Shown piece by piece: positions 39,634 through 46,782 of a stretch of 64,000 nucleotides of DNA. This DNA comes from Oscillospiraceae bacterium (GTDB taxonomy: Bacteria; Bacillota; Clostridia; Oscillospirales; Oscillospiraceae): the NCBI GenBank assembly GCA_916988195.3, contig CAKASQ030000009.1, positions 1-64,000 of the forward strand. Reading direction: 5' to 3'. A program made the translations under genes and the position numbers. How positions within the stretch are numbered: position 1 is the first letter of the stretch; every line of letters begins with the position of its first letter. Under the pieces are notes generated by a model. That model was not told the DNA's origin. It saw nothing but the letters and a program-made list of their open reading frames with translations, and made no database searches.

Positions 39634-40671
39634 TTGCGCATTTTTTCCTACCGCAACAAACGCCTTCTCAAGCGGACGCTTCTGACCATACTTCTGGTGC
39701 TGCTTGGAATTGCGGCGCTCGTCGTCTGCCGGTTCATCTACGTCGGGCGTTTTGTGATCTACGACAGTTCCGGCGCGCACCTCGACTATGAGCAGCATCT
39801 GTCTGCAGCGCGTGCGCCTGAAGCGGCCGCTTCGGATGAGGATTTTTCGTTCGATACCGTGCTGGACGCGGCTTCAGACGAGGAGGATACGTCTTCGCAG
39901 ACGGGAAAGCTGACCGGCTATTACATCACGACCACGATGATGGCAAAGGACATGGATGCGGTGCGCGCGGCGCTTTCTCAGATGGACGACTATAACGCCG
40001 TCATGATCGACGTCAAGAGCGTCTACGGAAGCTTCTATTACTCGACCGCCATCACGGGCGCGGCCAAGGCGACAGTGATGGACATCAAGCAGGTCGACAG
40101 TCTCATCGCCGAGCTTGCGCAGCAAAAGGGCGTGACGCTCATCGCGCGCGTCCCGGCATTCTCTGACCCGGAGTACTCCCTCAAGCACCAGTCGCAGGCG
40201 CTGCCGCTCTATAACGGCGCACTGTGGACGGATGAAAACAACTGCTACTGGATGAACCCGTACAGCAACGACGTGCAGGGGTATCTGACCTCCATCGCTT
40301 TGGAGCTTGCGAACCTTGGCTTTGACGAGGTGCTGTTCGACGATTTCTATTTCCCGGACTCCGACCGCATTTCGTGGACGGGAAGCGTCACAAAGCAGGA
40401 GGCAGTTTTGGACGCGGCGGACAACCTGTCCGCGAACCTTCTCAACCAGTCCATCCGCCTGGACCTTGGAACAAGCGACCCCGAGGTCGCGGCCTACGCC
40501 AGCCGGGTCTTCATCGAGACAAACAACGCCTCGCAGATCGACTCCGATAAGGAGCTGCTTGCCGACGCGATCCCGGACCCTGCCGCAGGAATCGTCTATA
40601 TCACAGACTCCCGCGACACCCGCTTTGACGCCTGCGGCGCCATGCGCCCGCTTTTGGACGAAACAGAATAA
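39634..40671 (+). CDS. Membrane-anchored DUF4015 glycosidase-like protein
   Basis: 345 residues from TTG at 39634, with GGGAGG about 10 bases upstream. One N-terminal transmembrane helix (TLLTILLVLLGIAALVVCRF), a low-complexity acidic linker, then a TIM-barrel-like domain: 'GYYITTTMMAKDMDAVRAALSQMDDYNAVMIDVKSVYG', 'TLIARVPAFSDPEYS', 'MNPYSNDVQGYLTSIALELANLGFDEVLFDDFYFPD'. The last block is typical of DUF4015 putative glycoside hydrolases acting on the cell wall or capsule. Substrate unknown. Confidence 0.82.
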   Translation: MRIFSYRNKRLLKRTLLTILLVLLGIAALVVCRFIYVGRFVIYDSSGAHLDYEQHLSAARAPEAAASDEDFSFDTVLDAASDEEDTSSQTGKLTGYYITTTMMAKDMDAVRAALSQMDDYNAVMIDVKSVYGSFYYSTAITGAAKATVMDIKQVDSLIAELAQQKGVTLIARVPAFSDPEYSLKHQSQALPLYNGALWTDENNCYWMNPYSNDVQGYLTSIALELANLGFDEVLFDDFYFPDSDRISWTGSVTKQEAVLDAADNLSANLLNQSIRLDLGTSDPEVAAYASRVFIETNNASQIDSDKELLADAIPDPAAGIVYITDSRDTRFDACGAMRPLLDETE

Positions 40672-40672
40672 C

Positions 40673-40714
40673 AAAACCCGCTGCACCGATTTGATGTCCG
40701 TGCAGCGGGGTTTT
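40673..40714 (+). terminator. Intrinsic terminator
   Basis: AAAACCCGCTGCAC pairs with GTGCAGCGGGGTTTT around a 13-base loop, with a T-run. Confidence 0.88.
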
Positions 40715-40747
40715 ATATACCGGAATGTTTGATTTTTACGAAAACTC

Positions 40748-40857
40748 CGTAGGGGCGGGCGACTCTGCCCGCCCATGGGAATCATCGATTTTGCCGGAGA
40801 TTTTCGCATTTCGGTTATGCGGTTTGCCGGGCGGACAGAGGCGTCCGCCCCTACGCA
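40748..40857. repeat. Dispersed palindromic repeat, copy C
   Basis: Begins CCGTAGGGGCGGGCGAC and ends CGTCCGCCCCTACGC. Core GATTTTGCCGGAGATTTTCG is shared. The 5-prime hairpin is GGGCGGGC/GCCCGCCC. Confidence 0.8.
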
Positions 40858-40893
40858 TCGGCTTTGGAAATCCCGTAAGACAAAAGATTTTCC

Positions 40894-42396
40894 TTAATCG
40901 TTATACTTGCTGAGCGCGGCGTCAAAGATGTCGGTGACCTCTTTGACGGGCGCTTTATCGAGAAGCGAGGCGACGACGCACACCAGCATACCGACTGCGA
41001 AGCCGGGCAGAAGCTCGTAAACGCCGGTGGAAGCAGAGAGGAACAGGTACCACAGAACGTCTGTGAGCGCACCGGCCACAACGCCGGCGACCGCGCCCTT
41101 GTAGGTGAGTCTGCGCCAGAACAGGGACAGAATTACGACCGGGCCAAACGCCGAGCCGAAGCCGCCCCACGCGTTTTCTACCATGTTCATGATTGCCTGC
41201 GCGCCCTCGCCCTTGCTGGACGCAATCATATACGCGATGACCGAGACGATCAGGACAACCAGGCGGCCGACCCAGAGGATCTCGTTATCAGACGCGTTCT
41301 TGCGGAACACGGGCTTATAGATATCGGACGTAAACGACGACGAGGCGACGAGCAGCTGGCTGTCTGCCGTAGACATGGAAGCCGCCATGATGGCTGCGAG
41401 CAGAATGCCGGCTAAGAACGCCGGGAAGAGCTTGCGCGCCAGCACGATGAAGATCGTCTTCTGCTGGCCGGCGGGGAGCAGCTCGTCCGCGACCAGCATA
41501 CGGCCAAAGTACGCGATCAGGCACACCGCGCCAAGCGACAGAACCACCCACACGCACGCGACAATCGCGCTCTTTTTGACCATCGAGGGCTTTTCAATCG
41601 ACATGAAGCGCACGATGATGTGCGGCATGCCAAAGTATCCGAGACCCCACGCAAGGCCGGAAGCGATATCCTGCCAGCTGGAGGTAAACAGGCTGCTGCC
41701 GAAGGCGTACTGCGTGCCGTCCTGCGCGTTTACATAGACGCGCTCGAGCGCGGTCACATCGAGGTTCTGCGTTGCGACAATCGCGATCGGGATCGCGAGC
41801 ACTGCGCAGAGCATCAGAAGGCCCTGGAAAAAGTCCGTCCAGCACACGGCCTTGTAGCCGCCGAGGAAAGTATAGATGATGATAATCAGCGCGAAGAGGA
41901 GCATCGCCGTCTGGTTAGACAGGCTCGGGAACACCATCGTAAAGACCGTTGCGCCCGAAACAAACGCGGAGGCGACATAGATCGTGAAGCACACGAGGAA
42001 AATGACGGCGCAGATGATCTGAAGTGCCAGACTCTTCGTCGCAAAGCGGTTAGACAGGTACTGCGGCAGCGTGATCGAGTCGTTCGCGGCCTCCGAGAAG
42101 CAGCGAAGACGGCGCGCGACGATGACCCAGTTCGCGATCGTACCGAGGGCGAGGCCGATACCAATCCAGATCTGGCCAAAGCCGAAGGCCAGGATCGAGC
42201 CGGGAAGACCCATGAGAAGCCACGCCGACATGTCGGACGCCTGCGCGCTCATTGCCGTGACCCACGGGCCCATATGGCGGCCGCCAAGGAAATATTCCTT
42301 CTCGCCTGCGCCGCGCTCTTTGAAGAAGAACACCACGCCGATGGCCAGCATCAGCACAAAGTACAGTACGAACGCGAGAACTTCTGCGTTCATCAT
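40894..42396 (-). CDS. putP: Sodium/proline symporter (SSS family)
   Basis: 500 residues and about 13 membrane helices from ATG at 42396, with AAGGAG 9 bases upstream. PutP landmarks are 'YFLGGRHMGPWVTAMSAQASDMSAWLLMGLPG', 'ANDSITLPQYLSNRF', 'YTFLGGYKAVCWTDFFQGLLMLCAV' and 'AAIMAASMSTADSQLLVASSSFTSDIY'. It imports proline with sodium. Single-gene unit, next to the leftward TetR gene, which may or may not control it. Confidence 0.93.
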   Translation of the reverse strand: MMNAEVLAFVLYFVLMLAIGVVFFFKERGAGEKEYFLGGRHMGPWVTAMSAQASDMSAWLLMGLPGSILAFGFGQIWIGIGLALGTIANWVIVARRLRCFSEAANDSITLPQYLSNRFATKSLALQIICAVIFLVCFTIYVASAFVSGATVFTMVFPSLSNQTAMLLFALIIIIYTFLGGYKAVCWTDFFQGLLMLCAVLAIPIAIVATQNLDVTALERVYVNAQDGTQYAFGSSLFTSSWQDIASGLAWGLGYFGMPHIIVRFMSIEKPSMVKKSAIVACVWVVLSLGAVCLIAYFGRMLVADELLPAGQQKTIFIVLARKLFPAFLAGILLAAIMAASMSTADSQLLVASSSFTSDIYKPVFRKNASDNEILWVGRLVVLIVSVIAYMIASSKGEGAQAIMNMVENAWGGFGSAFGPVVILSLFWRRLTYKGAVAGVVAGALTDVLWYLFLSASTGVYELLPGFAVGMLVCVVASLLDKAPVKEVTDIFDAALSKYND

Positions 42397-42585
42397 AAAA
42401 ACCAACTCCTTAACAAACTTTTCACAATTCCCGCGTATCTTATCATGCCGAAAAATAGACTGCAACACAGAACGCGGTATAGACTATCGTCCATACCGCG
42501 CTGCGCATAAAATCGGATTTACTGCTGAAATTACAGGAGTTTTTTGAAATACATTTTATAGACCAAAGAACATTCAAAATTTTAT

Positions 42586-43179
42586 TCAAAAATTATTTTT
42601 TCGAATGGAAGCCAGCAGCATCGGCATGACCGAGGCCGCGTAGCTCTTGAGGGAGTAATTTCCGCCGCAGATGCACCAGTCGTACATGAGCCCGCGCTCG
42701 CAGACGGCGTAGAGCTTCGAGATTTCGTTGGCTGTTACATCGTCGCGAATCTGCCCGCGCTGCTGGCCCTCGGAAATGATCTGCCGCAGCACCTTATAAT
42801 AAATTCGGCTGCTGTCTAATAAATGCCGCTCGCCCTTGGTGATGAGCTGCGAGGAAAAAAGCCGCGCCAGAAGCTCTAAAGATACCGTGTTTTCAATCAC
42901 ACCGAAGAGCTCCCGGTTGAGATACAGGAGCTTGTCGACGCTGTTCATCTCGGGGTCGACGGTCGGCATGAGCTCTTCGTATTTTTCGTCGAACAGGAAC
43001 GACAGCGAGCTGAGTAACGCGTCCTTGCCCTCAAAGTAGTGATAGAACGAGCCCTTCGAGGTGCCGGATTCTTCTACAATATCGTCTACCGTCGTATTGT
43101 CGTAGCCCTGCTCATAAAAGAGCTTCCAGGCCGCAGAAACGATCTTCTTTTTTGTGGTTTTCGCCTTTTTTGCGCACAT
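42586..43179 (-). CDS. TetR family regulator
   Basis: 197 residues from ATG at 43179, with GGGAGG 8 bases upstream. The HTH is 'TKKKIVSAAWKLFYEQGYDNTTVDDIVEESGTSKGSFYHYFEGKDALLSS'. The C-terminal part should bind a ligand. Neighbours are putP, 190 bases downstream, and the amidohydrolase, 67 bases upstream, both in the same direction, so the regulated gene is not obvious. Confidence 0.92.
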   Translation of the reverse strand: MCAKKAKTTKKKIVSAAWKLFYEQGYDNTTVDDIVEESGTSKGSFYHYFEGKDALLSSLSFLFDEKYEELMPTVDPEMNSVDKLLYLNRELFGVIENTVSLELLARLFSSQLITKGERHLLDSSRIYYKVLRQIISEGQQRGQIRDDVTANEISKLYAVCERGLMYDWCICGGNYSLKSYAASVMPMLLASIRKNNF

Positions 43180-43246
43180 GCGTCTGCCTCCCGGTCTATG
43201 GTTCGTTTCTCTTATTGTATCAGGCCTTCCGAAAAAGCGCAACACT

Positions 43247-44101
43247 TCAGAACCGCGCTTCGATCTCTGCCGTGCCCCGCGCGAGAATCTCGTCTGCATT
43301 TTCGCCCAGCGCTTCGCGCAGAAGCGCCAGTTCGTCGAGTCCGCCCTGTCCGTGAAAGACCCGATACGCGCCCGCGTCGCTGCCGGGAGTAATCAGCGCG
43401 CCAAAGTCTGCCGCTTTTCGGACGGCCGCCATCTGATAGGCGAGAAGCGGCCTTGTCGCCTCCTCGGGAAAGCGTGTATCTCCGATCAGATTCCCAATGG
43501 TAACGAGCGTCGGCACCCAGACGGTTTTGCTTTCCGCGAGCATATGAAGCGTCTCATCCGTCAAATACGCGCCGTGCTCTACCGAATCAATTCCGGCCAG
43601 CACCGCACCGCGCACTGCCGCGTCCCCGTTTGCGTGCGCCATGATGGAAAAGCCCTCGCCGTGTGCGATATTGGTCAGCTCCCGAATGAGGGCTCCCGGC
43701 ATTGGCTCGTCAGTCAGAACGCCGTAGCGGTTAAAATCCATCAGGCCGGAGATCATGATTTTGATAAAATGCCCGCCCCTGACCTTCACCTCGGAAATAA
43801 GCGCGCGGAAGTCATCAAGCGTTTCGAAGCCGCGTCCGATGAAGCTTCCGTAGTGTCCCTTGCGGTAGATCGGAAAGACCGGCGTGCGGTAGCGGATGCC
43901 GTATTCCGGGGCCAGTTCGCTCGCCCGTTTGCCCGCGTCCCAGCGGTCGCCGCCGTCTCGAAGATAGGTAAAGCCGAGGCGTTTGTACGTTTCGAGCGTT
44001 TTTCGGATGAACGCCTCGTCGGGCGCTTCCTTGTGACGCGCCAGTGCGTCCTTCCAGTATCCGCCGTCCAGCGCCATATGGATATGACAGTCGACTGCCA
44101 T
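43247..44101 (-). CDS. Amidohydrolase family protein
   Basis: 284 residues from ATG at 44101, with GGAGGA 6 bases upstream. The metal motif HxH is at the very start ('VDCHIHM'). 'HFIKIMISGLMDF' supplies the likely Lys, 'MAHANGDAAVRGAVLAGIDSVEHGAYLTDET' the His pair and 'LITPGSDAGAYRVFHGQG' the Asp. It belongs to the imidazolonepropionase/prolidase-like branch with unknown substrate. Confidence 0.88.
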   Translation of the reverse strand: MAVDCHIHMALDGGYWKDALARHKEAPDEAFIRKTLETYKRLGFTYLRDGGDRWDAGKRASELAPEYGIRYRTPVFPIYRKGHYGSFIGRGFETLDDFRALISEVKVRGGHFIKIMISGLMDFNRYGVLTDEPMPGALIRELTNIAHGEGFSIMAHANGDAAVRGAVLAGIDSVEHGAYLTDETLHMLAESKTVWVPTLVTIGNLIGDTRFPEEATRPLLAYQMAAVRKAADFGALITPGSDAGAYRVFHGQGGLDELALLREALGENADEILARGTAEIEARF

Positions 44102-44237
44102 GAAAATTCCTCCAGACCGCCCGGTATTCCGGACGGTTTTTATCATACCAGTGAGCAGGCAAAAATGCAAGGCGGGCGCGTAAAACCATGCGTTTCGGGA
44201 AACAATACCGGTATCATTTCTGGAAAAGGAGTTCTAT

Positions 44238-45296
44238 ATGAAAGGTTTTGCAATGCTCGGCGCAGGAAAAACCGGGTGGATCGAAAAGGCTCGCCCAACC
44301 TGCGGCGCACTGGACGCAATCGTCCGCCCCATTGCCGTCTCGCCCTGCACGAGCGATGTTCACACCGTCTGGGAGGGCGCGCTCGGCGAGCGAAAGGACA
44401 TGATTTTAGGCCATGAGGCCGTGGGTGAGGTCGTAGAGGTCGGAAGCCTCGTGCGGGATTTTAGACCCGGCGACCGCGTGATCGTCACGGCCATCACGCC
44501 CGACTGGGGAAGCGAGGAGGCACAGCGCGGCTTTGCGATGCACTCGGGCGGGATGCTTGCGGGCTGGAAATTTTCAAACTTCAAAGATGGCGTGTTCGCG
44601 GAGTTTTTCCATGTGAACGAAGCGGACGCGAACATGGCGCGCCTGCCGGACGATCTGGACCCCGGCACGGCCTGCATGCTCTGCGACATGATGCCGACCG
44701 GCTTTCACGCGGCGGAGCTGGCCGATATCCAGTTCGGAGAAAGCGTCTGCGTCATCGGCATTGGGCCTGTCGGGCTCATGGCGGTGCGCGCGTGTGTCCT
44801 GCGCGGGGCAGGAGATGTATACTGTGTCGGGACGCGGAAAAACTGCATGGATGTGGCCGCAAAATACGGCGCGACAGATTTTCTGAGCTACAAAAACGGC
44901 GATCTTGCGGGGCAAGTCTTAGAGCGGACGCATGGAAAGGGCGTTGACAAGGTCGTCGTCGCGGGCGGAAACGCCGATACGTTCGACGCAGCCATCCGCA
45001 TGGTAAAGCCCGGCGGCATCATCGCAAACGTCAATTATCTCGGCGAAGGAGACTTCGTGAAAATCCCGCGCGCTGAATGGGGGTGCGGCATGGCGCACAA
45101 GCAAATTCGCGGCGGTCTCATGCCGGGCGGACGGCTCCGCACGGAACGGCTGCTGCGCCTCATTGAGACAAAGCGCGTCGACCCGTCGCTGCTTCTTACG
45201 CACAAATTCTACGGCTTTTCGCACGTCGAGCAGGCGCTTTACCTCATGAAGGACAAAACGCCGGACCTCATCAAACCCGTCGTCTATCTGAGCTGA
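44238..45296 (+). CDS. adh: NADP-dependent secondary alcohol dehydrogenase
   Basis: 352 residues, the same length as Thermoanaerobacter brockii ADH. It interconverts secondary alcohols and ketones, for example isopropanol and acetone. The zinc ligands C37, H59 and D150 fall at the same residue numbers as in that enzyme, with E60 and 'CTSDVHTVWEGALGE' also matching. The nucleotide site 'GIGPVGLMAV' is followed by 'GTRKN', consistent with NADP preference. AAAGGAG lies upstream of ATG. Divergent from the amidohydrolase gene. Confidence 0.94.
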   Translation: MKGFAMLGAGKTGWIEKARPTCGALDAIVRPIAVSPCTSDVHTVWEGALGERKDMILGHEAVGEVVEVGSLVRDFRPGDRVIVTAITPDWGSEEAQRGFAMHSGGMLAGWKFSNFKDGVFAEFFHVNEADANMARLPDDLDPGTACMLCDMMPTGFHAAELADIQFGESVCVIGIGPVGLMAVRACVLRGAGDVYCVGTRKNCMDVAAKYGATDFLSYKNGDLAGQVLERTHGKGVDKVVVAGGNADTFDAAIRMVKPGGIIANVNYLGEGDFVKIPRAEWGCGMAHKQIRGGLMPGGRLRTERLLRLIETKRVDPSLLLTHKFYGFSHVEQALYLMKDKTPDLIKPVVYLS

Positions 45297-45300
45297 GATA

Positions 45301-45340
45301 AAAAATGCCCGCGCAGAACCGGGAAGGCCTCTGCGCGGGT
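45301..45340. terminator. Intrinsic terminator between converging genes
   Basis: CCCGCGCAGA pairs with TCTGCGCGGG around 12 bases. A six-T run follows on the minus strand; the plus side is weaker. Confidence 0.8.
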
Positions 45341-45353
45341 GATTTATAGATAT

Positions 45354-45617
45354 TTAAAAATCGTGCCTCGCGCCGCCGTCTGCGCCGATGGCTTCATAGA
45401 CTTTGACGATGGCCTCGATCCTCGAAAAGCAGTCCTCGTCCGCCGTGTCCTCGTCCAAAATGCGGCGAATCTTACCCAACGCACGTACGCTGCGCTCTTT
45501 TAAAAGCGACTTGAGTTCCGCGTCCGATAGCCGCCGTTCGTCATACACCGTATCCAGAAGAATCTCCCGCTCCATCTGCCGCAATAAAGCAATATCCAGT
45601 TCGTCTGCTCTTTCCAT
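45354..45617 (-). CDS. Small helical hypothetical protein
   Basis: 87 residues starting MERADELDIALLRQMEREILLD, with GGAGG upstream. It is predicted all-helical with acidic and basic faces ('SDAELKSLLKERSVRALGKIRRILDEDTADEDCFSRIEAIVKVYEAIGA'). A final Asp-Phe. No domain recognised. Transcribed alone and terminated by the adh terminator. Confidence 0.7.
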   Translation of the reverse strand: MERADELDIALLRQMEREILLDTVYDERRLSDAELKSLLKERSVRALGKIRRILDEDTADEDCFSRIEAIVKVYEAIGADGGARHDF

Positions 45618-45726
45618 ACTTTTTCATCAACCTCCCAAAACCAAACCTTATTTCGGATTATAAACCGGTATCGGGTGATTGTCAACAAGCCGACGTGTGC
45701 TTACCATATTTCATGGTGGTGGTTTC

Positions 45727-45951
45727 ATGATTCTCTATACCCGGCTCTGGGAAACAATGAAAAAGAAGAAGGTTTCTCAGTACAAGCTGATCAATCAGTA
45801 TCATATGAGTGGTGGACAGCTTGACCGCCTGCGGAAAAATGAGCATGTCAGCACGTACACGCTAAACCGTCTGTGTGAAATCCTATCCTGCGACATCGAG
45901 GATATCGTAGAGTACCTTCCGGACGAGCCGGAGGACGAATCGGGTTCGTAG
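45727..45951 (+). CDS. XRE-family HTH protein
   Basis: 74 residues from ATG at 45727. The domain 'YTRLWETMKKKKVSQYKLINQYHMSGGQLDRLRKNEHVSTYTLNRLCEILSCDIEDIVEYLPD' is a compact Cro-type fold, as in YozG-like proteins. Its stop codon abuts copy D of the dispersed repeat (CGTAGGGG begins at the stop). Targets unknown. Confidence 0.85.
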   Translation: MILYTRLWETMKKKKVSQYKLINQYHMSGGQLDRLRKNEHVSTYTLNRLCEILSCDIEDIVEYLPDEPEDESGS

Positions 45952-46063
45952 GGGTCGATGCCCACATCGACCCGGCGGTAGAAACCGATTTTACGAAAAT
46001 TCCCGGCGAATTCGTCCGTGCCCTTGGGGCGATGTGGGCATCGCCCCCTACGCGGTGGAGGGA
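45949..46063. repeat. Dispersed palindromic repeat, copy D
   Basis: Begins CGTAGGGGTCGATGCCC and ends ATCGCCCCCTACGC. Core GATTTTACGAAAATTCCCGG and GAATTCG is shared. It supplies the last bases and stop of the HTH gene. Confidence 0.8.
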
Positions 46064-46126
46064 AACGCGGTGCGGGCATCGCCCCACGCATTTTTGGAGG
46101 ATGTGGGGAATTCTACGTTACAGGCC

Positions 46127-46154
46127 TTGACTTTTGGGAGAAATCGGATATACT
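46127..46154 (+). promoter_or_regulatory. Promoter of antitoxin-like RNA 1
   Basis: TTGACT (46127-46132) and TATACT (46149-46154) are 16 bases apart. Confidence 0.75.
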
Positions 46155-46160
46155 AAATAT

Positions 46161-46255
46161 AGCAAGGGTGCTACCGGCAAACGAGCAGCTCCCCGGTTAA
46201 TTGCGAGAAAGAAGTAACCGCAATCTTGCGAGGATTGGGCGGTTACTTCTTTTTG
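46161..46255 (+). ncRNA. Antitoxin-like antisense RNA 1
   Basis: The predicted transcript runs from the promoter at 46127-46154 to a bidirectional terminator, AAAGAAGTAACCGC (46208-46221) with its complement (46239-46252). It starts with the element GGTGCTACCGGCAAACG...GCTCCCC and overlaps the 3-prime end of the toxin gene on the other strand, as in txpA/RatA and par-type loci. No peptide is encoded. Confidence 0.7.
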
Positions 46256-46335
46256 CTGTTACAGACCTTAATGACGAGGCCGATGACAGTGACCATGAGT
46301 ATACAAAACTCGAATAAATCCGAATATGTAACCAT
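46243..46335 (-). CDS. TxpA/holin-like type I toxin, 30 residues
   Basis: A single hydrophobic helix with a charged tail: MVTYSDLFEFCILMVTVIGL then VIKVCNSKKK. The 'MVTYSDL' start and Lys tail are characteristic of small holin-like toxins of Firmicutes, which insert in the membrane and are silenced by antisense RNA. AAGGGGGG lies 11 bases before ATG at 46335. Its own promoter is at 46444-46472, leaving a 5-prime leader of about 100 bases. It shares its terminator with the antitoxin RNA from the opposite strand. Confidence 0.78.
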   Translation of the reverse strand: MVTYSDLFEFCILMVTVIGLVIKVCNSKKK

Positions 46336-46443
46336 AAGTCGCAGCCCCCCTTTCTATGTGTCGGAGGGCACAAAAAGACGTTTTACCCTCCGCAAATGCG
46401 GTGGGGAGCCGCCCGCTTGCCGTTTATCGGTAGCACCATTCTG

Positions 46444-46472
46444 ACAATACCATAATTTGTCGGAAAATGCAA
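46444..46472 (-). promoter_or_regulatory. Promoter of the toxin mRNA
   Basis: On the minus strand TTGCAT (46467-46472) and TATTGT (46444-46449) are 17 bases apart. The leader behind it carries a same-sense copy of the antitoxin 5-prime element (GGTGCTACCGATAAACGG to GGCTCCCC). Confidence 0.6.
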
Positions 46473-46497
46473 GCCCACTTCCAAGTTGGGGGCGGAC

Positions 46498-46525
46498 TTG
46501 ACATTTTTGGGAAAACAGGTATACT
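46498..46525 (+). promoter_or_regulatory. Promoter of antitoxin-like RNA 2
   Basis: TTGACA (46498-46503) and TATACT (46520-46525) are 16 bases apart, a copy of the arrangement at 46127-46154. Confidence 0.75.
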
Positions 46526-46531
46526 AAATAC

Positions 46532-46620
46532 CGTGAGGGTGCTGCCGACAATCGGGCAGATCCCCAATGATTACGAAAAGAAGTAACCGCTGGTTTGTGA
46601 GTCCGGGCGGTTATTTTTTT
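46532..46620 (+). ncRNA. Antitoxin-like antisense RNA 2
   Basis: A second copy of the antitoxin unit: GGTGCTGCCGACAATCGGGC, ATCCCC, then AAGAAGTAACCGC pairing with GCGGTTAT and a T-run. The promoter and terminator are kept although the toxin opposite to it has decayed. Confidence 0.65.
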
Positions 46621-46688
46621 ACCGTTGTGGGCCTTGGAGACAAGGACAAAAAAGAGCGTAAAATCGGATTTTCCAAGCATAAAACCAT
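46611..46688 (-). pseudogene. Decayed type I toxin copy
   Basis: On the strand opposite antitoxin RNA 2, ATGGTT starts a 25-codon frame ending VKK, but the hydrophobic helix is lost through frame changes relative to the intact toxin (MVLCLENPILRSFLSLSP). A residue of the toxin frame (KSDFTLFFVLV) survives in another frame. No good ribosome site is left. Confidence 0.6.
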
Positions 46689-46782
46689 AGCCGCGGTCCG
46701 TCTTGCAGAACCGGAGGGCCGTTAAAGGGGAGGTCGCTGTGATGCGCAGAAAATATGGCAGCTCGCCGGCCGGGCAGGAGCA

